Assembly (NCBI GenBank): GCA_036825655.1
Contig: DAISXU010000002.1
Coordinates: 5,797-69,796 of the forward strand
Direction of reading: 5' to 3'
Length of the DNA stretch: 64,000 nt
From: JALQTD01 sp036825655
Lineage (GTDB): Bacteria > Bacteroidota > Bacteroidia > Flavobacteriales_D > Sanyastnellaceae
Positions within the stretch are counted from its first letter, which is position 1; each line of letters starts with the position of its first letter. The notes under the pieces were generated by a model. It saw nothing but the letters and a program-made list of their open reading frames with translations. It had not been told where the DNA came from and ran no database searches. Made by a program: the position numbers and the translations under genes. Shown here piece after piece: positions 44,561 to 52,241 of this stretch.

Positions 44561-45148
44561 TTATTCAGCTCCGCCTTCGTCGGCAGCGGCAGCAGCAGCA
44601 ATTGCAGCACGCGTCCGCTTCACAGCAGCGATGAGGGTTGAGTCACTCAACAAAATCTCACACCCTTCGACGTTGAGGTCGCGAACACGGGTGTTGCTGC
44701 CGATCTCCAAATTGGAAATGTCGACGGAGATGGACTCAGGCAAGTTGTTAGGCAATCCGCGCACAGGCACTCTGCGGTATTGCATTTCAAGGCGTCCACC
44801 GTTCATTACACCTGGAGAAGTTCCGGTGGTGCGAACTGGTAATTCAACCCGCACAGGCTTGTTCGCGTCGAGCTGAAGTGCGTCGATGTGAATGATGTAG
44901 TCTGTAACGGGGTGGAATTGGATTTCTTGGAGGATGGTATCGTAAGTGGTACCGTCTACGTCCAAGGCAATCCGGAAGACATCCGGGTTGATGACCAAAC
45001 GTTCGATGTCCAACTTCGCAACGTGGAAGTGGATTTGCTCGGTGCCTCCGTAAAGGACACCCGGGACACGACCTTCAACGCGGAGGGTCGCAGCATCTTT
45101 TTTCCCTACGCCCCCGCGAAGGGAGCCGCTCAATGATGCAGTCTTCAT
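44561..45148 (-). CDS. rplY: 50S ribosomal protein L25 (Ctc/TL5 type)
   Basis: This 195-residue protein is of the long type, with an N-terminal 5S rRNA-binding domain (GRVPGVLYGGTEQIHFHV) and a C-terminal TL5 beta-domain (VPVRGLPNNLPESISVDISNLEIGS), then an Ala-rich acidic tail. It lies between prs and pth, 12 and 4 bp from them. Confidence 0.96.
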   Translation of the reverse strand: MKTASLSGSLRGGVGKKDAATLRVEGRVPGVLYGGTEQIHFHVAKLDIERLVINPDVFRIALDVDGTTYDTILQEIQFHPVTDYIIHIDALQLDANKPVRVELPVRTTGTSPGVMNGGRLEMQYRRVPVRGLPNNLPESISVDISNLEIGSNTRVRDLNVEGCEILLSDSTLIAAVKRTRAAIAAAAAADEGGAE

Positions 45149-45160
45149 AATGATATGGGT

Positions 45161-46090
45161 TTAAACAATAAGTTCTGAACTGATGGAACGCTCTTCTACG
45201 AGGCAGGTGAGCGTTTTTGCAAACAAATCGTGGACTGGAAGGACCTTGATTTTCTCGGTATTCTCGCCCTCTTTCAAAGGCATGCTATCGGTAATGACCA
45301 ACTCCTGCAAGCTACTTTTCGCGATGCGGTCATAGGCTGGACCACTCAACACCCCATGCGTGCACAGTGCGCGTACGCTTCTCGCGCCATGCTCCATCAT
45401 GAGGTCCGCCGCTTTCGTCAGTGTGCCTGCTGTATCGCACATGTCATCCACGAGGACGACATCCTTGTCGGCCACATTTCCAATGACGGTCATCGAGTCC
45501 ACTTCATTTGCTACCGAGCGCTGCTTGTAGCAAATGGCCATGTCGACTCCAAGTCGCTTCGCATAACTGTTGGCGCGCTTCGTTCCTCCCGTGTCAGGCG
45601 TTGCAATGCACAGGGTACTTCTGTCCAATTGCTCCAGGTAAGGAATGAAAATCGTACTCGCATACAGATGATCCACGGGGACTTCGAAAAACCCTTGAAT
45701 CTGGTCTGCGTGCAAGTCCATGGTGATGAGACGATCGATGCCAGCAGCAGTCAGCAGGTTAGCGACCAGCTTCGCCCCGATGGCCACGCGTGGCTTATCC
45801 TTGCGGTCTTGACGAGCCCAGCCGAAATAGGGAATCATTGCGATGATTCGTTTTGCGCTGGCTCGCTTGGCTGCGTCGATTAACAAAAGCAGCTCAAAAA
45901 GGTTGTCAGTCGGAGGGTAGGTGCCCTGAATGATGACCACTTCCTTGCCCCTGACCGTCTCCTCAATGCTCACCTGAAACTCACCATCGCTGAAGCGTGT
46001 GGTGTTCACAGGAATCAAATCCGCACCAAAAGCTTCGGCCACGCGGGCACCAAAAGCATGAGAGGAAGAACCAGCGAGGATTTTCAACAT
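45161..46090 (-). CDS. prs: Ribose-phosphate diphosphokinase
   Basis: This 309-residue enzyme makes PRPP from ribose 5-phosphate and ATP. Key segments are FSDGEFQV, the flexible-loop region YFGWARQDRKDKPR, ITMDLHADQIQGFF, and the PRPP motif VLVDDMCDTAGT. It heads the prs-rplY-pth operon and has a promoter upstream. Length is normal. Confidence 0.98.
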   Translation of the reverse strand: MLKILAGSSSHAFGARVAEAFGADLIPVNTTRFSDGEFQVSIEETVRGKEVVIIQGTYPPTDNLFELLLLIDAAKRASAKRIIAMIPYFGWARQDRKDKPRVAIGAKLVANLLTAAGIDRLITMDLHADQIQGFFEVPVDHLYASTIFIPYLEQLDRSTLCIATPDTGGTKRANSYAKRLGVDMAICYKQRSVANEVDSMTVIGNVADKDVVLVDDMCDTAGTLTKAADLMMEHGARSVRALCTHGVLSGPAYDRIAKSSLQELVITDSMPLKEGENTEKIKVLPVHDLFAKTLTCLVEERSISSELIV

Positions 46091-46115
46091 GGCAGCGAGG
46101 CAATTTTCAGGGGTG

Positions 46116-46146
46116 CAAATGTAAGCTATTTAACGTCCAACACCAA
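46116..46146 (-). promoter_or_regulatory. Bacteroidota promoter for prs-rplY-pth
   Basis: On the minus strand TTG (46146-46144), a 20-bp spacer and TACATTTG (46123-46116) match TTG-N19/20-TAnnTTTG, 25 nt before the prs ATG. Confidence 0.72.
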
Positions 46147-46164
46147 GTGCTTTCTATCACGAAA

Positions 46165-46863
46165 TCAGCGAAGTGAAAACTTCACAGGCAAGGTATAAAG
46201 AACACGCACGGGACGTCCCTGTTGGCGTCCTGGATTCAATGCAGGAAGTCCTTCTACGCAACTGATCGTGGTTGCCTCGAAGGCCTTGTGCGGGGACTTC
46301 AACACCCGAGCATTTCGGACATGCCCCGTTTCATCAATGACATACTCGACGTAGACCGTTCCGCTCATGCCCGCATCTTTCATGAGGCGAGGAAATTCTA
46401 CACAGGATTGTATGTATTCAATGATACGCTGCTCAGTGCACAGGCGCTCGGCTTCTGAATCCAAGACGTTCACGCACGCGTCAAAGGCAGGCATGTGGTC
46501 CGCAACCAACAAGGTTTCTGGTTCATCAGACGTTGGTGTCGCGGGGGAGGTTCCCAAAATCGCATCCCATCCACTGAAGAAAACCGGGTCTGGATCCGGC
46601 TGAGCCGCACCCACAAAGATGGGAGAAGGCTTCGGGTCTGGCATGGGCAGTGGATTGACAAGGGGCTTGGGGGGTGGAGGTTTCACTGGAGTGGAGGTCG
46701 GGATGACTTCTACCTCTAATAAATCAAGCGGCATGGACGAAGCAGCGGCTAACCCTGCTCCAGACCATTCAAATCGAGTCCATTCTAAAGCAGCCCACGT
46801 CAAGGAGAGCGCTGCAATCAAACCGAATATGAAGTACGGCTGAGGGGAGTGGGGTTTGGGCAT
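46165..46863 (-). CDS. TonB-family energy transducer
   Basis: This 232-residue protein has one N-terminal membrane helix (YFIFGLIAALSLTWAALEW), a proline-rich periplasmic stretch (VKPPPPKPLVNPLPMPDPKPSP), and a C-terminal TonB domain with YIQSCVEFPRLMKDAGMSGTVYVEYVIDETGHV. The preceding segment contains extra cysteines (DACVNVLDSEAERLCTEQ). It couples the proton-motive force to outer membrane receptors such as the one at 3869, though no ExbB/ExbD lies here. Confidence 0.9.
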   Translation of the reverse strand: MPKPHSPQPYFIFGLIAALSLTWAALEWTRFEWSGAGLAAASSMPLDLLEVEVIPTSTPVKPPPPKPLVNPLPMPDPKPSPIFVGAAQPDPDPVFFSGWDAILGTSPATPTSDEPETLLVADHMPAFDACVNVLDSEAERLCTEQRIIEYIQSCVEFPRLMKDAGMSGTVYVEYVIDETGHVRNARVLKSPHKAFEATTISCVEGLPALNPGRQQGRPVRVLYTLPVKFSLR

Positions 46864-46866
46864 GAG

Positions 46867-46899
46867 AAAAGGAGTTAACGGTGATGGTCAACTCCTTTC
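46867..46899 (-). terminator. Terminator hairpin between the response regulator and tonB genes
   Basis: On the minus strand AAAGGAGTT and AACTCCTTTT form a 9-bp stem with T-rich 3' end, just after the response regulator and immediately before the tonB ATG. Confidence 0.6.
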
Positions 46900-46930
46900 C
46901 AATATTGTGCCAGAATGTGTTAATCAGCTG

Positions 46931-47632
46931 TTATGATGAAATCAACTTGAATCCTTTGCCGTGCACGTTCATGATCTCGATGGTCGGATCGCTTGAAAGG
47001 TGCTTCCTCAGCTTGGCGATGTAAACGTCCATGCTTCGCCCGTTGAAATAGTTCGCGTCTCCCCAAATGGTGCGCAACGCAAAAGGCCGCTCGAGCAGAC
47101 CGTTTTTGTGCTTGACCAACAAGTACAGCAATTCATTCTCCTTGGTCGTCAATCGGGTTTCATGGCCATCATGGCTCAAGAGTTGGGTGTTGTAATCGAA
47201 TGAATATTCACCCACATTGAATTCGCTTACTTCTTCTCCATCTTCCGGCAATGCTGCTGAGCGCCGGAGTATCGCTTGAATTCTCATGAGCAACTCGTCC
47301 ATGGAGAAGGGCTTTGTCATGTAGTCATCTGCGCCGACCTTGAAGCCTTCTAGGGTGTCTTCTTTCGCAGACCGTGCGGTCAGGAAGAGGATGGGCAACT
47401 TGCGGGATTCCCTCCGGATTTCTTCCGCTACCTCAAACCCATCTTTTCTGGGCATCATGACATCGAGGAGGGCAAAATCGAAGGTGTGGCGGTGGTATTC
47501 TTTCAAACCCTCAACTCCATCTTTGGCCCAAACGGTGTCGTAGCCTTTTGCAGTCAGGAAGTCAGAAAGGAGTTTGCCTAGGTTGGGATCGTCCTCGCAG
47601 AGGAGGATGGATATTTTCTTGTTGGTGCTCAT
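46931..47632 (-). CDS. OmpR-type response regulator
   Basis: This protein has 233 residues from ATG 47632. The receiver has the acidic pair ED (13-14), the phospho-acceptor D57 in ALLDVMMPRKDG and the conserved TKPFS lysine. A winged-helix DNA-binding domain follows (LTTKENELLYLLVKHKNGLL, RSMDVYIAKLRKHLSSDP). The start lies one base after the kinase stop. The pair resembles the RprY/RprX systems of Bacteroidota; the signal is unknown. Confidence 0.95.
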   Translation of the reverse strand: MSTNKKISILLCEDDPNLGKLLSDFLTAKGYDTVWAKDGVEGLKEYHRHTFDFALLDVMMPRKDGFEVAEEIRRESRKLPILFLTARSAKEDTLEGFKVGADDYMTKPFSMDELLMRIQAILRRSAALPEDGEEVSEFNVGEYSFDYNTQLLSHDGHETRLTTKENELLYLLVKHKNGLLERPFALRTIWGDANYFNGRSMDVYIAKLRKHLSSDPTIEIMNVHGKGFKLISS

Positions 47633-47633
47633 T

Positions 47634-48941
47634 TCAATTTGCGGGTTGATTTTTAGGCAATTCAATTACAAAAGTGCTGCCCTTCCCCGGTTCGCTTTCG
47701 ACGTGAATTCGGCCATGGTGGCGCTTGACTACGGTTTGGACATAGCTCAAACCCAATCCAAATCCTTTCACATCGTGCACGTTTCCAGTCGGGACGCGGT
47801 AGAGTCTATCAAAGACCTTGCCTAAATGTTCTTTGGGGATGCCAATTCCATTGTCACGGAATCGAAATTCCACACCATGGTTGGAGTTGCGGCTCGTGAT
47901 GACAATCAGTGGGTCTTGGTTTGCATACTTCAAGGCATTGTCCATGAGGTTGTAGACCACATTGGTCAGGTGAATCCGATCCGCCTCAAGCACGGGATCA
48001 CTCGCTTGCAAGTTCAATTCTACCTTGCCACCACGCTTTACCGTCTGAATGGCCAAGTTCTTGACCACTTCCTTGACTACATCATGCGCATTCAGTGGCT
48101 GCATGAACAATCGCATGCTACCGGAGTCAGCCAAACTTGCTTGGAGCACGTTTTCCACAAGCACTCCGAGGCGCTTGTTCTCTTCCTTGATGAGGCCTAC
48201 ATAATGCTTCAGATTGTCCTCATTTTTTCGCATGTCAGCGTCGTTCAGGGCTTCCGCTGCGAGCCCGATGGTGCTGATGGGCGTTTTCAGTTCATGCGTG
48301 AGGTTATTCATCAGGTCCCTGCGGATTCGATCAATTCGTTTGTTTCGATTCGCTGTCAATACCGCGCTGAAAAGACCAGCCGCGATGATGGCAAGCATGA
48401 TACCTGTTAACGCGAATTGCCCCAGCAAATTGTGTAAGATGTAACGATCCAAGTGCGGGAAATAAATGCAAACCCTGAGGGGGTCAATCATGGTACAATA
48501 CCCCTCTTCCGTTAAGTCGGATCGGTATTCCTCTGCGTCCTCTTCCAACCTCGCCGGCTCGCCAAAACGATCAAAAACCCCAATCACCAGTTCTGCCATC
48601 ACCCCTTGGTCACGCAAGGCGTTTTGGATCAAGCTGTCCAACATGAAGGCGTCCATTCGCTCCAACATGACTTCTTCTGCACCCAACATTCCCTCGCCAA
48701 TGGAAGGGACATTCGCTGTAGCGTTGATCGAATTCAGTTGAAGCTGAAGGGAGGTAGTGCTCGGTTGCAGCATAAACTGCTTGACTTCCGAAAGAGCCGA
48801 TGATACGTGGTCATCAAACAACTGCTGTTTCATCCGCACAGAAGAGCGCAACCAGTGAATTTGAATGGTGCTCAATCCCAAAAAGGCAATGACCATCGCG
48901 ATGATGAACCAAGGGATGCTCTTTTTTCGCTTTGATGCCAT
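47634..48941 (-). CDS. Two-component sensor histidine kinase
   Basis: This protein has 435 residues from ATG 48941. Two membrane helices (about 11-30 and 176-198) flank a periplasmic sensor of some 145 residues. The phospho-acceptor is H216 in NNLTHELKTPIS; the ATP-binding domain has N-box LMDNALKYA, DNGIGIP and GFGLGLSYV. It pairs with the OmpR-type regulator directly downstream. A TACCTTTG element lies 8-15 nt before the start. Confidence 0.94.
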   Translation of the reverse strand: MASKRKKSIPWFIIAMVIAFLGLSTIQIHWLRSSVRMKQQLFDDHVSSALSEVKQFMLQPSTTSLQLQLNSINATANVPSIGEGMLGAEEVMLERMDAFMLDSLIQNALRDQGVMAELVIGVFDRFGEPARLEEDAEEYRSDLTEEGYCTMIDPLRVCIYFPHLDRYILHNLLGQFALTGIMLAIIAAGLFSAVLTANRNKRIDRIRRDLMNNLTHELKTPISTIGLAAEALNDADMRKNEDNLKHYVGLIKEENKRLGVLVENVLQASLADSGSMRLFMQPLNAHDVVKEVVKNLAIQTVKRGGKVELNLQASDPVLEADRIHLTNVVYNLMDNALKYANQDPLIVITSRNSNHGVEFRFRDNGIGIPKEHLGKVFDRLYRVPTGNVHDVKGFGLGLSYVQTVVKRHHGRIHVESEPGKGSTFVIELPKNQPAN

Positions 48942-48948
48942 TGCAAAC

Positions 48949-48956
48949 CAAAGGTA
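48949..48956 (-). promoter_or_regulatory. -7 element for the two-component system
   Basis: TACCTTTG on the minus strand matches TAnnTTTG and ends 7 nt before the kinase ATG, implying a leaderless or very short-leader message. Confidence 0.4.
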
Positions 48957-49017
48957 GTCACTGCCCCGTGCAACAAACATACCTTCAACATCCCTTAACA
49001 AACCCTTCACTCAAGGT

Positions 49018-49122
49018 ATGAAACTGAGCCGCACATTTGTTCAACTTGATTGGCCCTACTATGGCGGTGGGCCGAGGTTTGACAGTCCTCCAACAGGACG
49101 AAAGGGGGCTTCACAACGGTGA
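49018..49122 (+). ncRNA. Candidate small RNA or 34-residue micro-ORF with its own terminator
   Basis: The stretch lies between the divergent kinase and dnaG genes. It reads as an ATG-initiated 34-residue peptide (MKLSRTFVQLDWPYYGGG and following), and the stop codon falls inside a strong hairpin at 49101-49131 with a T-rich tail. A terminator here has no known upstream gene on the plus strand, so some short transcript must begin within about 49000. I cannot tell whether the RNA or the peptide is the product, and there is no clear promoter. Confidence 0.35.
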
Positions 49123-49135
49123 GGCCCTTTTGATT
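49101..49135 (+). terminator. Orphan rho-independent terminator before dnaG
   Basis: GGGCTTCAC and GTGAGGCCC form a 9-bp stem (one G-T pair) around the tetraloop AACG, followed by TTTTGATTGTT. It faces the plus strand, with no annotated gene ending before it. Confidence 0.65.
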
Positions 49136-49205
49136 GTTACCCCTCGGATTTTCGATGAATGAAACCGTTGGTCTCCTTTGTATATTCGTGCTTCCACTTC
49201 GCCTC

Positions 49206-51407
49206 ATGATCCCTCAGTCAACCGTCGACCAAATTATGGAAGCAGCTGTCATCGAAGAGGTGATTGGCGACTACGTGGAGCTCAAAAAACAAGGGAGCAG
49301 CTTCCGTGGGCTCAGTCCGTTCAACAACGAAAAAACGCCCTCTTTCTATGTCATTCCCGAAAAGGGAATCTTCAAGGATTTTTCCAGCGGCAAAGGAGGT
49401 AGTCTCATTTCCTTTTTGATGGAGGTGGAGAGTTTGTCCTACCCTGAAGCCTTGAGGCTTTTGGCGAAACGGTATAACATCGAGGTTGAAGAGCGCGAGC
49501 AAACTCCCGCTGAACTTGCTGCGAAAAGCGAACGTGAGAGCATCGCATCCGTGGTCGCCTGGGCGCAGAAGTGGTTCACTTCCCAGCTCCTTGAGACGGA
49601 TGCAGGGCAGAGCATTGGTTTAAGTTACTTCACAGAACGCGGCTTCAGGCCTGAAACGTTGAAGCGGTTTTTGATTGGTTACTCCCCGGACGTTTGGGAT
49701 GCCTTTTCCCAAGCCGCAATCGATGCGGGCTATGACAAGAAGTGGCTCTTGGCCTCGGGATTGAGCCGTGAACGCGATTCAGGAGGACTCTGGGATTTCT
49801 TCAAGGGGCGGGTGATGTTTCCCATACGCGACATCACGGGCCGAGTGATTGGATTCGGCGGACGGACGTTGAAGAAGGACAAAGATCAAGCGAAGTATTA
49901 CAACAGTCCGGAGAGTGCACTTTACCACAAGAGCGATGTGCTTTTTGGCATACACCTGGCAAAACCTGCAATTACTAAGCGGGATGAGGTGCTCCTTGTG
50001 GAAGGTTACACAGATGTTATGGCTTTGCACCAAGCAGGCCTTGAGCATGCTGTGGCTTCGAGTGGCACCGCATTGACGGAAGGCCAAATCAAGATCATCC
50101 GTCGCTTCACGAAGCGCGTGGTGGTGTTGTTTGACGGAGACGCCGCTGGGGTGCGCGCCTCGCTTCGCGGAATCGACTTGCTTTTGGCAGCAGGATTGCA
50201 GGTGAAGGTGTTGTCCTTTCCTGAAGGGGATGATCCGGATAGCTATTCACGAAAGGTTAGTTCTGCGGAATTGCAGCGGTTTGTTTCGGAGGAGGCTCAG
50301 GATTTTGTTGGATTCAAAATCCAAACCTTGCTGGCAGATGCTGGGACGGACCCCTTGCGAAGAGCGGAGGCTGTCCGGAGTGTTGTGGAGTCCATTGCGG
50401 CCATTCCCGATGCGATTGAGCGCAGTGTCTACCTGCAGTCTTCTGCGCACCAACTAGGCGTTTCGGAGGAGTTGCTTCAGGGCGAAGTCAACAAAGCGGT
50501 TCTGAGGCTGTTGGAGGCAAAGCGCAAGTCGGAAGAGCGCAAAAAAAAGCGTACGTCCGATACGGCGCGGACCCCACAGGGTAGAATGGGGGCAATGCGT
50601 GCGCCCATGCCCGAACCACCTTCCTACCATGAAGCGCCCCCCCCGATTGAAGCTCCTCCCATACCGGACGAGCCACAGCCCGGATGGGTCGTTGGCCCGG
50701 ATGGTACGATTCCCGAATGGACGGGTCCAGAACGCCCTCCATTGCCGTCGGTCGAGGCAGGTGGTTACGGTGAAGAGGATCCTGTCCGTCCACCCCAAGG
50801 GCAGGGAAGCCTGTTGGACGTGCCTCGCCGGTACTTCTTGGAAAAAGATTTGGTTCGTTTGCTGGTCAATTACGGGGGCGTCTCCGTTGAAGTGCCTATC
50901 GAATCCGAATCCGAGGACGAAGAGGCAGCCAACACGGAGCGACATCCCTTTGCAGAATGGGTAATTCACTCCCTCGAAGAGGAACGCATCGACTTTGAAT
51001 ACAAAGGGTTCAAACGCGTCATTGAATACACCGTTAGCTGCTTGGATGAGCAAGCATTACCTAATTTTTCTGACTTATTGCTCGACCAAGATCAAGAAGT
51101 TCAGCAAGTGTTGGCCGATGCGATGCTGGTGCAGCATGCGGTGAGCGAAAACTGGGCCTTGCGCCATCAGATTTACCCAGAATTGGAAAAGGACCATTTG
51201 GAAAAGGCGCTCATGGACGCGATGCATCACCTGCGGTTGGACAACATTCAAAAGCGGATTCGTGAGCTTTCCTCGGAACTCGAATCCGCTGAGCGCGCCG
51301 ATGCTTCAAATGAGGTCATCCGGGAACTCCTTCTGGAACGCATCAAACTCGATCGGGAAAAGTCAGAATTGGCGAAGTACTTTGGCTCTACGATTTTGGC
51401 CAATTAA
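49206..51407 (+). CDS. dnaG: DNA primase DnaG lacking zinc ligands
   Basis: This protein has 733 residues from ATG 49206. The N-terminal CHC2-fold domain reads GLSPFNNEKTPSF and FKDFSSGKGGSLISF: the four zinc ligands of classic DnaG are replaced by S37, N40, D58 and S61. The Toprim catalytic core is intact (LLVEGYTDVMALHQAG, VVVLFDGDAAGVRA, FPEGDDPDSY). After about residue 430 a proline-rich linker of roughly 130 residues leads to a helical, DnaB-binding-type C-terminus. It makes RNA primers at the replication fork. Loss of the ligands is, as I recall, shared with other Flavobacteriia. Confidence 0.95.
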   Translation: MIPQSTVDQIMEAAVIEEVIGDYVELKKQGSSFRGLSPFNNEKTPSFYVIPEKGIFKDFSSGKGGSLISFLMEVESLSYPEALRLLAKRYNIEVEEREQTPAELAAKSERESIASVVAWAQKWFTSQLLETDAGQSIGLSYFTERGFRPETLKRFLIGYSPDVWDAFSQAAIDAGYDKKWLLASGLSRERDSGGLWDFFKGRVMFPIRDITGRVIGFGGRTLKKDKDQAKYYNSPESALYHKSDVLFGIHLAKPAITKRDEVLLVEGYTDVMALHQAGLEHAVASSGTALTEGQIKIIRRFTKRVVVLFDGDAAGVRASLRGIDLLLAAGLQVKVLSFPEGDDPDSYSRKVSSAELQRFVSEEAQDFVGFKIQTLLADAGTDPLRRAEAVRSVVESIAAIPDAIERSVYLQSSAHQLGVSEELLQGEVNKAVLRLLEAKRKSEERKKKRTSDTARTPQGRMGAMRAPMPEPPSYHEAPPPIEAPPIPDEPQPGWVVGPDGTIPEWTGPERPPLPSVEAGGYGEEDPVRPPQGQGSLLDVPRRYFLEKDLVRLLVNYGGVSVEVPIESESEDEEAANTERHPFAEWVIHSLEEERIDFEYKGFKRVIEYTVSCLDEQALPNFSDLLLDQDQEVQQVLADAMLVQHAVSENWALRHQIYPELEKDHLEKALMDAMHHLRLDNIQKRIRELSSELESAERADASNEVIRELLLERIKLDREKSELAKYFGSTILAN

Positions 51408-51410
51408 CTC

Positions 51411-52241
51411 ATGGAAAAACTCCGAATATTTCTTGAATCAGGCGTGACCATTGGAAAATATAGCGTTTCGATGCTGGATGTTTTCGTGGCTTTCGGAATC
51501 CTGGTCCTTGCGCAGTTGCTGCTTTGGTTGGGGAGGTTCTTCTTGAACCGTTCGATGCTCCGGAGGCGAGTAGACATGGGGAAGCAATTCATGATTCGCC
51601 GGATTTGGCGGACTGTGGTTTACCTCATTGCGGGGATGTCGGCACTCAAGGCGCTTGGGGTTGAAATGAAGGTGCTGTTCGCGGGGTCGGCCGCTTTGTT
51701 GGTTGGCATTGGCATTGGATTGCAGAGTTTTTTCAATGACGTCGTGTCTGGTTTCGTTTTGCTTTTCGAAGGTGGAGTGCGGGTGGGAGATGAGTTGGAA
51801 CTCGATGGTGCCATTGTTCGCGTTGAGCGAATTGATTTGCGCTCGACGCGTGTGGTGACCCGCCAGGGAGATTTGGTGGTTTTGCCCAATGGCATGTTTT
51901 CAGGCCAAAGCGTCCGGAACTTTTCTCAAGGCAGAGACCGAACGCGTTTGGATGTTCAGGTAGGTGTTGCCTACGGATCTGATACCGCTTTGGTCAGTGA
52001 AATTCTCACGCAAGCCATGCGCGATCAACCGGAGGTAGGGCCGGATGAAGAGGTCATTGTGATTTTCAAAGACTTTGGCGATTCTGCGCTCACTTTTGAA
52101 GTTCGATCATGGATCCGATCTCCATGGACCATCGACCGCATGAAAAGTGACATCCGGTTCAGAATCGACGCTGCTTTCCGCAAAAATGGGGTGGTGGTGC
52201 CATTCCCTCAGCGGGACGTGCACATTTTCAATCAAAGTTGA
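51411..52241 (+). CDS. MscS-type mechanosensitive channel
   Basis: This 276-residue protein has three membrane helices in the first 110 residues. The pore helix region with LLVGIGIGLQSFFNDVVSGFVLLFEGGVRVGD is followed by the beta-domain (VERIDLRSTRVVTRQGDLVVLPN) and an alpha/beta C-terminal domain. It releases solutes on osmotic downshock. It starts 3 bp after dnaG and its end overlaps recJ by 10 bp. Confidence 0.94.
   Translation: MEKLRIFLESGVTIGKYSVSMLDVFVAFGILVLAQLLLWLGRFFLNRSMLRRRVDMGKQFMIRRIWRTVVYLIAGMSALKALGVEMKVLFAGSAALLVGIGIGLQSFFNDVVSGFVLLFEGGVRVGDELELDGAIVRVERIDLRSTRVVTRQGDLVVLPNGMFSGQSVRNFSQGRDRTRLDVQVGVAYGSDTALVSEILTQAMRDQPEVGPDEEVIVIFKDFGDSALTFEVRSWIRSPWTIDRMKSDIRFRIDAAFRKNGVVVPFPQRDVHIFNQS

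Noticed and set aside
50454..51053. Minus-strand open frame of 199 codons inside dnaG
   Set aside because: It lies opposite the dnaG linker and C-terminal domain; low-complexity composition explains the lack of stops.
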